Below the pieces are notes generated by a model. That model was given only the letters and a program-made list of their open reading frames with translations. It was not told the DNA's origin and made no database searches. This document shows positions 54,040-62,891 of a stretch of 64,000 bases of DNA, one piece after another. This DNA comes from Rhodococcus sp. 14-1411-2a (GTDB lineage: Bacteria; Actinomycetota; Actinomycetes; Mycobacteriales; Mycobacteriaceae). Each line of letters starts with the position of its first letter. Positions within the stretch are counted from its first letter, which is position 1. Position numbers and translations under genes: made by a program. The DNA lies in assembly GCF_002259485.1 (NCBI RefSeq), contig NZ_NPGA01000011.1:1-64000 (forward strand), given 5' to 3'.

Positions 54040-54674
54040 GCGTGACCCCGATGTTCCCGCTCGGCAGCGTGCTGCTCCCCGGTGAACGCCTACCACTGCA
54101 CATCTTCGAGCCGCGCTACCGAGCTCTGGTCCACGACTGCCTGAAGCAGGACGATCCGAGCTTCGGCGTGGTCCTCATCGCACGTGGGCACGAGGCCGGT
54201 GGCGGCGACGTCCGGCACGATGTGGCCACGACCGCACACATCATCGGTCACGAGTCCATCGGCGACGGCCGATATCTGCTCGACTGCGTCGGCGGCGAAC
54301 GGATCAGGATCGACGCCTGGCTGCCGGACGATCCGTACCCACAGGCCGACGTTCGAGCATGGCCGGACGAAGAGACCGATGCGGTGATCGCCGACACCGA
54401 GTTCGACGCCACTTGGGCGCGGATCGAGGATCTCTACGAGCTGATCGGTCGACTCGAATCGACGGAAGTCGTTTCCACACCCGGTGTTCCGGACTTCCTG
54501 GGCCTGCCGATCTCGGCCGCCGAGAAGATCTGGTCGCTGACAGCTCTGATTCCGATGGGTCAGTCCGATCGACTCGACATCCTGTCTGCACCCAACGCCA
54601 GAGCGCGCAAGACCGCACTCGACGACGCCATCGAGAATGTCACGGCGGTGGTGCAGTTCAGACTGCAACCCTGA
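54036..54674 (+). CDS. Lon substrate-binding-domain (LON_substr_bdg) protein
   Basis: A 212-aa protein that is only the N-terminal (PUA-like) domain of Lon: MFPLGSVLLPGERLPLHIFEPRYRALV opens it in pattern, and helical C-terminal residues follow. There is no ATPase or protease domain. Such proteins may bind protein substrates or ligands. It starts at GTG inside the preceding stop, so the two are coupled. The operon ends at the perfect hairpin at 54685-54725. Confidence 0.88.
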   Translation: MSVTPMFPLGSVLLPGERLPLHIFEPRYRALVHDCLKQDDPSFGVVLIARGHEAGGGDVRHDVATTAHIIGHESIGDGRYLLDCVGGERIRIDAWLPDDPYPQADVRAWPDEETDAVIADTEFDATWARIEDLYELIGRLESTEVVSTPGVPDFLGLPISAAEKIWSLTALIPMGQSDRLDILSAPNARARKTALDDAIENVTAVVQFRLQP

Positions 54675-54684
54675 TACCTACGAA

Positions 54685-54725
54685 ACACGTCAGGCCCGAC
54701 ATCATCGATGTCGGGCCTGACGTGT
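54685..54725. terminator. Perfect bidirectional hairpin terminator
   Basis: Two 18-bp arms (54685-54702 and 54708-54725) pair perfectly around a 5-nt loop. It ends the plus-strand operon and, lying 4 bp from the tRNA 3' end, can also terminate the minus-strand tRNA transcript. Confidence 0.8.
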
Positions 54726-54729
54726 GTAG

Positions 54730-54803
54730 TAGCGGGGACAGGATTTGAACCTGCGACCTCTGGGTTATGAGCCCAGCGAGCTACCGAGCTGCTCCACCCC
54801 GCG
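54730..54803 (-). tRNA. Initiator tRNA-fMet (CAT)
   Basis: The minus strand folds as a 74-nt cloverleaf: acceptor CGCGGGG with 3' CCCCGCT plus A73, anticodon loop CTCATAA (anticodon CAT) and T-arm with GTTCAAA. C1 faces U72 (no Watson-Crick pair) and the anticodon stem has three GGG:CCC pairs. Both are the defining features of initiator tRNA. CCA is not encoded. It stands alone between two plus-strand genes. Confidence 0.95.
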
Positions 54804-54880
54804 TCGGGTGTTCACCACGCTACATGCCATCTCGGCAGTCTCCCAATCGCCAGGTCAGCCGCACGCTCTACCGTTCAGGT

Positions 54881-55660
54881 ATGCCCATTGCGCTGTCTCC
54901 AGTCCTGACCTTCCCGCACGCCGCCGTCGCGCAGATCACGCTGAGCAACCCGCCGGTCAACGCGCTGACCCGTCCGGCGACGCGGCGACTGCGCGCCGTG
55001 CTTCTCGAATTGGCCGACGACGCCGCGATTCGGGCGGTCGTTCTCACCGGCGACCGGGTGTTCAGCGCCGGCTCGGACATTTCCGAGATGCCCGAGATGC
55101 AGGACCGCGGTGACGTGCTCGCCCGCAAGAGCATTCTCGAGAACGCCACCCTCGAGATGCTCGACGATCTGCCGCTGCCGACGGTCGCGGCAATAGACGG
55201 ATTCGCGTTGGGCGGCGGCCTCGAGCTGGCGCTGTGCTGCGACCTCGTCGTCGCCGACGCAGGGGCTCGACTCGGACTCCCGGAAATCGACCTCGGTGTG
55301 ATCCCCAGCAGCGGCGGATCGATGCGCGCGCTGCGGCGGGTGGGTCAGGCGCGCGCCGCCGAACTGGTGTTACTCGGCGAGCCGATCTCGGCCGAGACTG
55401 CACTGGAGTGGGGTCTGATCAATCGGGTCGCTCCACGCGGACAGTCGTTGTCGGTGGCACTGGGCGTGGCGCAGGCGCTGGCGCACAAGTCCCGCTCTGC
55501 CGTTCGAGCGAACAAGCGTGCCCTCGCTCTCACGTTCGGCGAGTCCCCCGGCCTACCGGCGCAACGGGCATTGCCGGTGTTCGAGGAGGCGTTCGAGTCG
55601 GCGGACGGCAGGGAGGGCGTGCGCGCCTTTCTCGCCAAGGAGTCACCCGAGTTCGGGTAG
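54881..55660 (+). CDS. Enoyl-CoA hydratase/isomerase family protein
   Basis: A 259-aa crotonase-fold protein. The oxyanion-hole segments FSAGSDISEM and IDGFALGGGLELAL are present. Glu in GLPEIDLGVIP corresponds to one catalytic Glu position. It hydrates or isomerises enoyl-CoA in fatty-acid or amino-acid breakdown. The ATG at 54881 is chosen; the open frame runs back across the tRNA. Its 3' end overlaps the convergent DUF998 gene by 18 bp. Confidence 0.9.
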   Translation: MPIALSPVLTFPHAAVAQITLSNPPVNALTRPATRRLRAVLLELADDAAIRAVVLTGDRVFSAGSDISEMPEMQDRGDVLARKSILENATLEMLDDLPLPTVAAIDGFALGGGLELALCCDLVVADAGARLGLPEIDLGVIPSSGGSMRALRRVGQARAAELVLLGEPISAETALEWGLINRVAPRGQSLSVALGVAQALAHKSRSAVRANKRALALTFGESPGLPAQRALPVFEEAFESADGREGVRAFLAKESPEFG

Positions 55661-56260
55661 GCGGCGCTTGACCAGAATCGTTGCGCCGGTGACGATCTCC
55701 CATCCGATGATGGTGTAGACCGAGATGCGCTCGAAGGTTCCGCCGCCGAGGATTCCGGTGTCGGCGAGAAACAGGGTCAGCCCCACCAGACCGGCCACGC
55801 CGGCAGTCGCACTGCCCACGGTGTACCAGCGCGGCGCGCCGACGCGGCCGCCGTACCGTCCTGCCGCCAGCAACACCAGGTTGCCGCCGACGATCGCCAT
55901 GCCTGCACCCACCGCATGGGGCGTCGAAGCCCCGTCCACCGAGGCGTGGGCGAGCCCGACGACGATGCTGCCGACACCGTGCACAACGGAGGTGCCGGCG
56001 ACGATCCACCGCGCCCGGCCTTCGAAGAGCACCGACAGTCCCAGCCCGGCCAGGACGAACAACGTGCCGTCGACAACGAAGCCGGTGTTCATCACCGCGT
56101 GCAGCGGCGAGATGTCGGGGATGCCGAGATCGCTGATGTTGTTGCGGGCGTAGCTGTACGGCCGGTCCGTCCAACCGAGTGCGGCGACGGCTTCGGCGGC
56201 CAGATAGGTCACCCCACCGACGAGGAAAGCCCCGGCGGCCAGGACGGTCGTTCTCTTCAC
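55643..56260 (-). CDS. DUF998 membrane protein
   Basis: A 205-aa protein with six predicted helices and the DUF998 pattern (NNISDLGIPDISPLHAVMNTGFVVDG). Function unknown. The GTG at 56260 is preferred; the longer frame upstream would translate the short repeated element (twice encoding RGSGSG). It is divergent from a TetR gene, which may control it. Confidence 0.82.
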   Translation of the reverse strand: MKRTTVLAAGAFLVGGVTYLAAEAVAALGWTDRPYSYARNNISDLGIPDISPLHAVMNTGFVVDGTLFVLAGLGLSVLFEGRARWIVAGTSVVHGVGSIVVGLAHASVDGASTPHAVGAGMAIVGGNLVLLAAGRYGGRVGAPRWYTVGSATAGVAGLVGLTLFLADTGILGGGTFERISVYTIIGWEIVTGATILVKRRLPELG

Positions 56261-56269
56261 AGCTGCACG

Positions 56270-56325
56270 TCCACTCCCGGAGCCCCGATGGGTCATTTCG
56301 CAGGCTCCACTCCCGGAGCCCCGAT
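56270..56325 (+). repeat. Tandem short repeat with dispersed-repeat copy 2
   Basis: TCCACTCCCGGAGCCCCGAT occurs exactly twice (56270-56289 and 56306-56325, period 36). Between them lies GGGTCATTTCGCAGGCTCC (56290-56308), a 17/19 match to the dispersed repeat at 59352 and 30390. GGCTCC-N6-GGAGCC forms a small hairpin at the second unit. Confidence 0.6.
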
Positions 56326-56335
56326 ACACCTGGCG

Positions 56336-56351
56336 TGTACCGATTGGTACA
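56336..56351. promoter_or_regulatory. Candidate TetR operator
   Basis: TGTACC-N4-GGTACA is a perfect dyad 11 bp before the tetR start, between it and the divergent DUF998 gene. Autoregulation is likely. Confidence 0.6.
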
Positions 56352-56361
56352 GTACCGGCTC

Positions 56362-56925
56362 ATGAGCGATCGCCACGACGTGGTGCCGATACTCGCAGGG
56401 GTGTTCCGCGACCATGGGTTCGACGGTTCCTCCCTCGCGGTCATCAGCAAACAGACCGGCCTGGGGAAAGGCAGTCTCTACCACTACTTTCCGCGCGGAA
56501 AGCAGGAGATGGCCGAAGCCGTCCTCGACGACGTGGAGCTGTGGTTCCACCACAACGTGTTCGAGCCGTTGCGACAGGGCACCGATCCCGCGTCGACGAC
56601 GCATGAGATGTTCGAGCAGACCGCGCGATACTTCCGGTCCAATCGTCTGGTGTGCCTGTTCGGCGCATTCACACTCGGTCTCGAACGTGCTGTGTTCTCT
56701 GGACGCGTCGCAGCCCATTTCACCCACTGGATCGACGCGCTCACCCCGGTACTGAGTCGCCTGGGACACGGCGAATCGGCAGCCGAACTGGCCGAGGAGA
56801 TCGTGGCCGGAATTCAGGGCGCACTGGTGCTCTCACGCGCCTCGGACGATGCGACGCGGTTCGATCGATTGTTGGCGCGCCTGGAAGCCTCGGCGGCGCG
56901 CGTGCCGGTGGGGGTGCACGTATGA
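56362..56925 (+). CDS. TetR family transcriptional regulator
   Basis: A 187-aa TetR protein: HTH GFDGSSLAVISKQTGLGKGSLYHYFP in pattern, then an all-helical ligand domain like LmrA/YxaF-type regulators. The ATG at 56362 gives the right N-terminus; the open frame upstream is spurious. Its stop overlaps the ABC1 kinase start (ATGA), so regulator and kinase are one operon. A perfect dyad lies just upstream. Confidence 0.88.
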   Translation: MSDRHDVVPILAGVFRDHGFDGSSLAVISKQTGLGKGSLYHYFPRGKQEMAEAVLDDVELWFHHNVFEPLRQGTDPASTTHEMFEQTARYFRSNRLVCLFGAFTLGLERAVFSGRVAAHFTHWIDALTPVLSRLGHGESAAELAEEIVAGIQGALVLSRASDDATRFDRLLARLEASAARVPVGVHV

Positions 56926-58262
56926 ATCCCAAGCCCGCACCCCAGCTGAAGACGTTCGGAATACGAGAACTGCTGCGACTCATCGTCATCGGCACGGTAT
57001 TGGCGTACTTCCAGATCGTCGCGGTCGGCCGCTGGGTGCGCGCGCCACGGCGCGGGTGGCCGCTGCACGCCTCGGAGGCCGTCGTCGACGCCTTCTTCGT
57101 TCTCGGCCCCACCTTCGTCAAGGTCGGGCAGCTGATGGGATCCTCGCCCGGGCTGTTCCCCAAGGTCCTCGCCGACACCTGCCTGCGCTGCCTCGACGAG
57201 GTGCCACCGTTTCCCGGGTCGCAGGCGCGAGCGGTGATCGAGGCCGATCTGGGCCGCGGAATCGACGACCTGTTCTCCTCGTTCGACGACGTGCCGCTCT
57301 CGTCCGCCTCGGTCGCTCAGGTGCATCTGTGCGTGCGCCGTGACGACGGCCGTGAAGTGGTCATGAAGGTACAGCGGCGAGGCATCTATCACCGCATGAA
57401 GATCGACCTGCGTATCGCGTACCTCATCGCCCGCGGACTCGAGAAGTTCATTCCGTTCTTCGCCACGGCCAACGCGTCGGCGATCATCGTCGACCTGCAC
57501 GCCGCCACCTTCGCCGAACTCGACAGCGCCGTGGAAGCCAAGCGACAGGCCAGCTTTCGCGCGGCCATCGGCGCGTTCGGCGACAACGCCCACGTCACCG
57601 CGCCCGAGGTGTTCCTGGACTACTGCGGCGGCCGCGTCATCTGCATGGAACGCATGCACGGTTCTCCCCTCGACCGCTACGAGCCGGGAGAGCAGTCCGA
57701 GCTCATCGTCCGCCGCGCCGCCAAGGTCTGGATGGAAGCCCTTGTGCTGCATGGTCTCTTCCACGGCGACGTGCATGCGGGCAACGTGTGGGTGCTCGAC
57801 GACGGCAGGGTGGCGTTCCTCGACTTCGGAGTCATGGGCGAGGTGGACGAGCAGTGGCGCGCACTGCTGCTCGATCTGTTTCACGCCACCGTGATCGACG
57901 GCGACTTCACCCGACTGGCCGGTACCGTCAAGCGGCTGGGAATCGTTGCGCCGCAGATGGGTTCGGACGCCGAGGTCGGGGCGATCCTGCAGTCGGTGTT
58001 CGCTCCGATGCTCTCGGCAACTCTCGCCCACTTCAGCCTGGCCGACTTCATTCGGGCGCTGGTGAGTATGGGTAAGCAGTACAAGACGTCGAGCCCGGAA
58101 GAATTGATCCTGGTGGCCAAGCAACTCGGCTACTTCGAGAGATACGCCATCGAACTGGCACCGAACTGGGCCCTGGGTACCGACCCGTTCGTGTTCAAGA
58201 ACGTCTTTCCCGCCGAGATCGCGGCACTGGCCGAGGCGCGAGGCGTCGAACTGCCGGAGTGA
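56922..58262 (+). CDS. ABC1/AarF (UbiB) family kinase-like protein
   Basis: A 446-aa atypical kinase of the ABC1/UbiB family. It has FVKVGQLMGSSPGLFP (the KxGQ motif replacing the P-loop), the ATP-binding Lys in VVMKVQRRG, the catalytic loop HGDVHAGNVWV and DFG as LDFGVMGE. A hydrophobic segment near residues 20-38 may anchor it to the membrane. UbiB proteins support isoprenoid quinone or lipid metabolism. It is coupled to the tetR gene. Confidence 0.9.
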   Translation: MNPKPAPQLKTFGIRELLRLIVIGTVLAYFQIVAVGRWVRAPRRGWPLHASEAVVDAFFVLGPTFVKVGQLMGSSPGLFPKVLADTCLRCLDEVPPFPGSQARAVIEADLGRGIDDLFSSFDDVPLSSASVAQVHLCVRRDDGREVVMKVQRRGIYHRMKIDLRIAYLIARGLEKFIPFFATANASAIIVDLHAATFAELDSAVEAKRQASFRAAIGAFGDNAHVTAPEVFLDYCGGRVICMERMHGSPLDRYEPGEQSELIVRRAAKVWMEALVLHGLFHGDVHAGNVWVLDDGRVAFLDFGVMGEVDEQWRALLLDLFHATVIDGDFTRLAGTVKRLGIVAPQMGSDAEVGAILQSVFAPMLSATLAHFSLADFIRALVSMGKQYKTSSPEELILVAKQLGYFERYAIELAPNWALGTDPFVFKNVFPAEIAALAEARGVELPE

Positions 58263-58282
58263 CCCGGCAGCTCGACCCAGCA

Positions 58283-59260
58283 TCAGTGGGTGAAGTCCAG
58301 CACCACTTTGCCTGCCGCAGTACGGTTTTCCAGTGACGCGATGGCCGAGGCAGCGTCTGCGGCCGGGAACACCGACGGCTCCGGCGCACCGAGAGAACCG
58401 TCGGCGAGGAGCGGTTCGATCTCGGCCCACTGGGTGGCGAGGTAGCCCGGGCGCGTCATCCACCACGCACCCCAACCGACGCCGACGACGTCGACGTTGT
58501 TGAGCAGCAGTCGATTTACCTTGACCGTCGGGATCTCACCACCGGTGAAGCCCAGCACCAGGATTCGGCCCGAGGGCGCGAGCGAGCGAATGCTGTCGGT
58601 GAACCGGTCACCACCCACCGGATCGACGACGATGTCGACGCCACGGCCGCCGGTCAGTTCCTTCACCGCGTCCTTCCAGCCGTCGACGAGAACGACGTCG
58701 GTGGCTCCGGCGGATCGTGCGATGTCGGCCTTGGCCTCCGAGCTCACCACAGCGATCACGCGAGATGCCCCGAGCACCGGAGCCATTCGCAGCGCGGAGG
58801 TTCCGATGCCCCCTGCTGCGCCGTGCACCAGAACCGTCTCGCCCGGTGCCAACCGGCCACGTTCCCGGAGCGCGAAGTGCACCGTCAGGTCATTGAACAA
58901 CAGCCCAGCGCCTGCGGAGAGCGACACCGACTCCGGCAGCGCGAACACCGTGTCCGGGGATACGACGGCGACCTCGGCCATACCGTCGCTCAGTCCCGTC
59001 AGGGCCGCTACTCGATCACCGGCGGAGAAGCCGGACTCCGGCGGAGCCGACCGAACGATGCCGGCGATCTCGCTGCCGGGGACGAACGGCAACTCGGGCT
59101 TGTACTGGTAGAGCCCGCGAGTGAGCAACGCATCGGGAAAAGCGACGCCGGCGGCATGGACCTCGATGACCACCGACCCGTCGCGCGCAGCAGGCTCGTC
59201 GATGTCCACCACACTCACCGAGTCGGGTCCGTCGAGGCTGGAGATCTGTACCGCGCGCAT
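58283..59260 (-). CDS. NADPH:quinone oxidoreductase (medium-chain dehydrogenase family)
   Basis: A 325-aa MDR protein without zinc-ligand cysteines: GroES-like N-terminal domain (FVPGSEIAGIV), Rossmann domain (VLVHGAAGGIGTSALRMA) and VDIVVDPVGGDRF. It is typical of quinone or enone reductases. The ATG at 59260 is chosen over an in-frame start 19 codons earlier. It ends 20 bp from the convergent ABC1 gene. Confidence 0.9.
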   Translation of the reverse strand: MRAVQISSLDGPDSVSVVDIDEPAARDGSVVIEVHAAGVAFPDALLTRGLYQYKPELPFVPGSEIAGIVRSAPPESGFSAGDRVAALTGLSDGMAEVAVVSPDTVFALPESVSLSAGAGLLFNDLTVHFALRERGRLAPGETVLVHGAAGGIGTSALRMAPVLGASRVIAVVSSEAKADIARSAGATDVVLVDGWKDAVKELTGGRGVDIVVDPVGGDRFTDSIRSLAPSGRILVLGFTGGEIPTVKVNRLLLNNVDVVGVGWGAWWMTRPGYLATQWAEIEPLLADGSLGAPEPSVFPAADAASAIASLENRTAAGKVVLDFTH

Positions 59261-59351
59261 GAGTTGTCCTCTCGGTCGGGATCGTTCCCTGCACGCCACC
59301 GTACAAAACTGCAGCAATCACCGTCGCTACCGGCATCCACTCCTGCCTGCT

Positions 59352-59370
59352 GGGTCGTTCCGCAGGCTCC
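59352..59370 (+). repeat. Dispersed 19-bp repeat, copy 3
   Basis: GGGTCGTTCCGCAGGCTCC, exact reverse complement of 30390-30408 and 17/19 identical to 56290-56308. It lies in the intergenic region before the dienelactone hydrolase gene and continues ACTCC as in copy 2. Confidence 0.55.
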
Positions 59371-59398
59371 ACTCCTGGTGGTGTGCTCCAATCGACGG

Positions 59399-60085
59399 AT
59401 GAACACCACTCCCCTCACCGTCGTCCGTCCCGACGGGGATGCCCGCGGCGGCGTCATCGTCATCCAGGAAGCCTTCGGCGTCACCGATCACATCGTCGAC
59501 GTCTGCAACCGGCTCGCCGCCGCCGGTTGGGTCGCGGTCGCACCGCACCTGTTCCACCGACAGGAGGGTGTGACCGTGTTGTCGTACTCGGACATGGATT
59601 CGGCGATGGCGGCAATCGGGCGGCTGCAGGCGGACGAGGTGGACTCCGACGTGGACGCGGCGGCGAGTGCGCTCGCCGAGCTCGGACTCGAGCCGTCGTC
59701 CATCGCGATCGTCGGCTTCTGCATGGGCGGCACCGTCGCGTTCCACACCGCTGTTCGACGGCAACTCGGTGCGGCAGCGACGTTCTACGGCGGCGGAATC
59801 GGCAAGGGCCGCTTCGGTTATTCCGCAATGGCGTCGGTGGGCGACGCACTGCAGACACCCTGGCACGGATTCTTCGGGGATCTGGACGAGGGCATCCCCG
59901 TCCAGGAAGTCGAGACGCTGCGCGAGATCACCGCAACGGCGCCGGTCGACACGGAGATCACCCGCTACGAACACGGCAAGCACGGGTTCCACTGCGACGA
60001 CCGCCCCGCCGTGTTCGACGCCGACGCCGCCGCCGACGCCTGGGGCAAGACGCTCGAGTGGTTCGACGCCCATGTCGCACGCTGA
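59399..60085 (+). CDS. Dienelactone hydrolase family protein
   Basis: A 228-aa alpha/beta hydrolase with nucleophile Cys in VGFCMGG (about residue 112), Asp in FGDLDEGIP and His in HGKHGFHCD. It is typical of carboxymethylenebutenolidase (DLH), an enzyme of chlorocatechol/catechol pathways, but many relatives have other ester or lactone substrates. It overlaps the amidohydrolase gene by 14 bp. No catechol dioxygenase gene is nearby. Confidence 0.9.
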   Translation: MNTTPLTVVRPDGDARGGVIVIQEAFGVTDHIVDVCNRLAAAGWVAVAPHLFHRQEGVTVLSYSDMDSAMAAIGRLQADEVDSDVDAAASALAELGLEPSSIAIVGFCMGGTVAFHTAVRRQLGAAATFYGGGIGKGRFGYSAMASVGDALQTPWHGFFGDLDEGIPVQEVETLREITATAPVDTEITRYEHGKHGFHCDDRPAVFDADAAADAWGKTLEWFDAHVAR

Positions 60086-60980
60086 GCCACCCCGCTCCGA
60101 CGCCGAACTCGCAGACGAGACCGAAGGCATCGTCGCTTTCTGGACCGAACTGTCGCTGCCGGGACTGTTCGACGTCCACACGCACTTCATGCCGAAGAAC
60201 GTGATGGACAAGGTGTGGAGTTACTTCGACAGCGCCGGGCCGCTGACCGGCAGCGTCTGGCCCATCTCCTACCGGTTCGCCGAAGAGCAACGGCTCGAGG
60301 TCATTCGGGGGTTCGGAGTCCGGCACTTCACGTCGATGATCTACCCGCACAAGCCGGCGATGGCAGCCTGGCTCAATTCCTGGGCAGCAGATTTCGCGGC
60401 GCGCACCCCCGACTGCCTGCACACCGCGACCTTCTACCCCGAGGACGGTGTCACCGGGTACGTCGAGCAGGCGTTGACGAGCGGTGCCCGAATCTTCAAG
60501 TCGCACATTCAGGTCGGGAACTATTCACCGAACGATCCGCTGCTCGACGGCGTCTGGGGCGCACTCTCGGACGCGCAGGTACCCGTGGTGATCCACTGCG
60601 GGTCCGGCCCGGCTCCCGGCACCCATACCGGCCCGGAGCCGATTGCGGCACTGCTGCAACGGTTTCCCGAACTCCCGTTGATCATCGCGCACATGGGGAT
60701 GCCGGAGTACGGCGACTTCCTCGATCTGGCCGATCGCTACCGGAACGTGCGACTCGACACCACGATGTCGTTCACCGACTTCTCCGAGGCGAGCGCACCG
60801 TTTCCGAAACACGAACTGCCCCGGCTGGTCGACCTGCAGGATCGCATTCTGTTCGGCAGCGACTATCCGAACATCCCGTACCCGTATCTGCATGCCCTGC
60901 AGGCGGTGCGCCGACTCGACCTGGGAGACGACTGGGTTCGTGCAGTGTGCTGGGGCAACGGCGCCGCACTGTTCGGATAG
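60072..60980 (+). CDS. Amidohydrolase-family (amidohydro_2) protein
   Basis: A 302-aa TIM-barrel hydrolase/decarboxylase-like protein. HXH is FDVHTHF, further ligands lie in VVIHCGSG and IAHMGMPEYGD, and the final Asp is in LFGSDYPNIPY. ACMSD-like relatives decarboxylate or hydrolyse cyclic compounds. It is translationally coupled to the dienelactone hydrolase, suggesting consecutive steps in a ring- or lactone-degradation route. Confidence 0.88.
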   Translation: MSHAEPPRSDAELADETEGIVAFWTELSLPGLFDVHTHFMPKNVMDKVWSYFDSAGPLTGSVWPISYRFAEEQRLEVIRGFGVRHFTSMIYPHKPAMAAWLNSWAADFAARTPDCLHTATFYPEDGVTGYVEQALTSGARIFKSHIQVGNYSPNDPLLDGVWGALSDAQVPVVIHCGSGPAPGTHTGPEPIAALLQRFPELPLIIAHMGMPEYGDFLDLADRYRNVRLDTTMSFTDFSEASAPFPKHELPRLVDLQDRILFGSDYPNIPYPYLHALQAVRRLDLGDDWVRAVCWGNGAALFG

Positions 60981-60989
60981 AGAGGTTCT

Positions 60990-61835
60990 CTAGACCCAGA
61001 ACTCGGCAATACGCTCGGCGATGGCATTGCCCTGCGCCCGTCCGGCAACGGCCGCAGCCGATCGGACCGCGATGTCGGTGGCATCGGGGCCGATCGCGGC
61101 CGCCGAATCTGCGTCGGGGGCAATCACTTCCACCTTCGAGCCGCCCTTGACCAGCCGCTCCCGTTCGATGTCGAACGGATCGTGCTCGAGGTCGAGTGCA
61201 CCGACCCTGAACACCAGTACCTTCTCGAAACCGACTGCCAGATCCGCATTTTCGCTGGCGCGGATACCACCGTCGACGTAAAGATGATCACCGATCGTCA
61301 CCGGCGGCCACATTCCCGGGATGGCGCAGCTCGCGGCCACCGCATCGACCAGCTGAACGCCCGAGCCACGATCGAGAACCCGATGCCGACCGCTCACCGC
61401 GTCGACCGTGACGATACGCAGATCGCGGTTCGGCCAGGAGTGCGACGGTAACCGTCGTTCGATGATGGCCCTGCGCTCACGCTCGCTGATCGTCGAGGCC
61501 GACAGCGCCTCAGTGCCGATACGCCTGCGCGTGTCGATGGCACTGCCGTCGGAGTTCTGGGCAGCCCGAGCCAACATGGAGACCAGTTCGTCGATGGTCG
61601 AGTCGGCATGCGGTTCGTGGTCCTGCTTCGCTTCGTCTGCCTGCCGCTCGAACAGCTCGGTCAAGGCGGCTCCGCTCGAGATCTGGGCTGCGACCGAGGA
61701 CCCGGCCGAGGTCCCCAACAACATCTCGGCGTCGCTGACGTCGGCTCCGGCTTCTGCCAATCCCAGTAGGACACCCGTCTGCCACGCAATGCCTGCGACT
61801 CCGCCGCCGCCCAATACGAGTGCTCGCCTGGTCAT
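60990..61835 (-). CDS. Patatin-like phospholipase
   Basis: A 281-aa patatin-like acyl hydrolase: oxyanion GGGGVAG (residues 9-15), nucleophile in LLGTSAGSS (about Ser44), and catalytic Asp in VDGGIR. It hydrolyses phospholipid or neutral-lipid acyl esters in the cytosol. Its neighbour on the same strand is a monoacylglycerol lipase, so lipid turnover is a plausible common theme. Confidence 0.9.
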   Translation of the reverse strand: MTRRALVLGGGGVAGIAWQTGVLLGLAEAGADVSDAEMLLGTSAGSSVAAQISSGAALTELFERQADEAKQDHEPHADSTIDELVSMLARAAQNSDGSAIDTRRRIGTEALSASTISERERRAIIERRLPSHSWPNRDLRIVTVDAVSGRHRVLDRGSGVQLVDAVAASCAIPGMWPPVTIGDHLYVDGGIRASENADLAVGFEKVLVFRVGALDLEHDPFDIERERLVKGGSKVEVIAPDADSAAAIGPDATDIAVRSAAAVAGRAQGNAIAERIAEFWV

Positions 61836-61863
61836 GGTCGTACCCCTTCTTCGAAAAGATCCG

Positions 61864-62718
61864 TCAGGAACTTACAGCGCCGGTGTGTACACGTGGACGC
61901 AGCCAGTCGATGAGATCGTCGAGTACGCGCTCCTTCTCCGGTTCGTTGAACACTTCGTGGAACAGCCCGTCGTACGTTTTCAGGGTCAGATCGTCGGATC
62001 CGGCGAGCTCGGCGATGAGCTCGCTGCCCGAGACGTCCGCCAAGCGGTCCGCCGTCCCGTGCTGGAGCAGCACGGGGATCTTCAGCGACGGCAGGCGAGC
62101 AGGGAACGTATCTCCGACGCCCAGCATCGCCGCGGCAAGGCCCGCCGAGACGCTGCCGTGGTAGCCCAACGGGTCGGCGACATAGGCGTCGACGACGTCC
62201 TTGTCGCGGGAGACGAGAGTGGGATCGAGCTTGAGCACCGGGGCGGCCGGTACGAAGCGTCCGAGGAGCTTACCGACCGCCACCAGCGCTTTCGGTTGCC
62301 CGACGCTGGGGACGACGGCAGGGCCGGACAGCATCAGACCGTCGAGATCGGCCTGATGGTCGAGGGCGTAGGACAGTGCGATGGCACCGCCCATGCTGTG
62401 GCCGAGCAGGAAGGTGCGCTGATTCGGATGCTCGGCAGCTGCGATGCCGAACAGCGTGTGCAGGTCGTCGGTGAAGTCGGACCACTTGTCCAGTGACACT
62501 CGTTTGCCACCGGATCGGCCGTGTCCGCGGTGGTCGGGCGCGTAGACGACGAGGCCGAGCGAGCCCAGCCGTTCGATGACGTGCCGGTACCGACCCGCGT
62601 GCTCGGCCAGGCCGTGGGCGAGCACCACAATCCCGGTCGACGTGGTCTCGGGGGTCCAGACGTCGTAGACGATTCGGGTTCCGTGAACTCCGACGAACGA
62701 CGACTCGACATGCTTCAT
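61864..62718 (-). CDS. Monoacylglycerol lipase-like alpha/beta hydrolase
   Basis: A 284-aa hydrolase of the lysophospholipase/MGL type (like mycobacterial Rv0183). It has LAHGLAEHAGRY, nucleophile Ser in LLGHSMGGA (about residue 110), Asp in HGTADRLAD and His in DGLFHEVFNEPE. It hydrolyses monoacylglycerols to glycerol and fatty acid. The ATG at 62718 gives the family start. It is divergent from alkB. Confidence 0.92.
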   Translation of the reverse strand: MKHVESSFVGVHGTRIVYDVWTPETTSTGIVVLAHGLAEHAGRYRHVIERLGSLGLVVYAPDHRGHGRSGGKRVSLDKWSDFTDDLHTLFGIAAAEHPNQRTFLLGHSMGGAIALSYALDHQADLDGLMLSGPAVVPSVGQPKALVAVGKLLGRFVPAAPVLKLDPTLVSRDKDVVDAYVADPLGYHGSVSAGLAAAMLGVGDTFPARLPSLKIPVLLQHGTADRLADVSGSELIAELAGSDDLTLKTYDGLFHEVFNEPEKERVLDDLIDWLRPRVHTGAVSS

Positions 62719-62769
62719 CCGGTCACCGTACAAGGGCAGCGGGGCGTTCGACTGCCCATCGGAGAACCT

Positions 62770-62780
62770 GCAAAATTTGC
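62770..62780. promoter_or_regulatory. Short palindrome in the MGL-alkB intergenic region
   Basis: GCAAA-N-TTTGC is a perfect AT-rich palindrome 112 bp before the alkB start and 52 bp before the lipase start. It is a weak candidate for a regulator or promoter element. Confidence 0.25.
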
Positions 62781-62891
62781 TTGGGTAACTATCCTGGTGG
62801 AACGGGCGATGTAGTTGTGACACGCCACTACCGTTTGTCCCCGCACCTCGGGGCACGGCACCGACCAGGACTCAGGAGTGAAGAATCCAGA

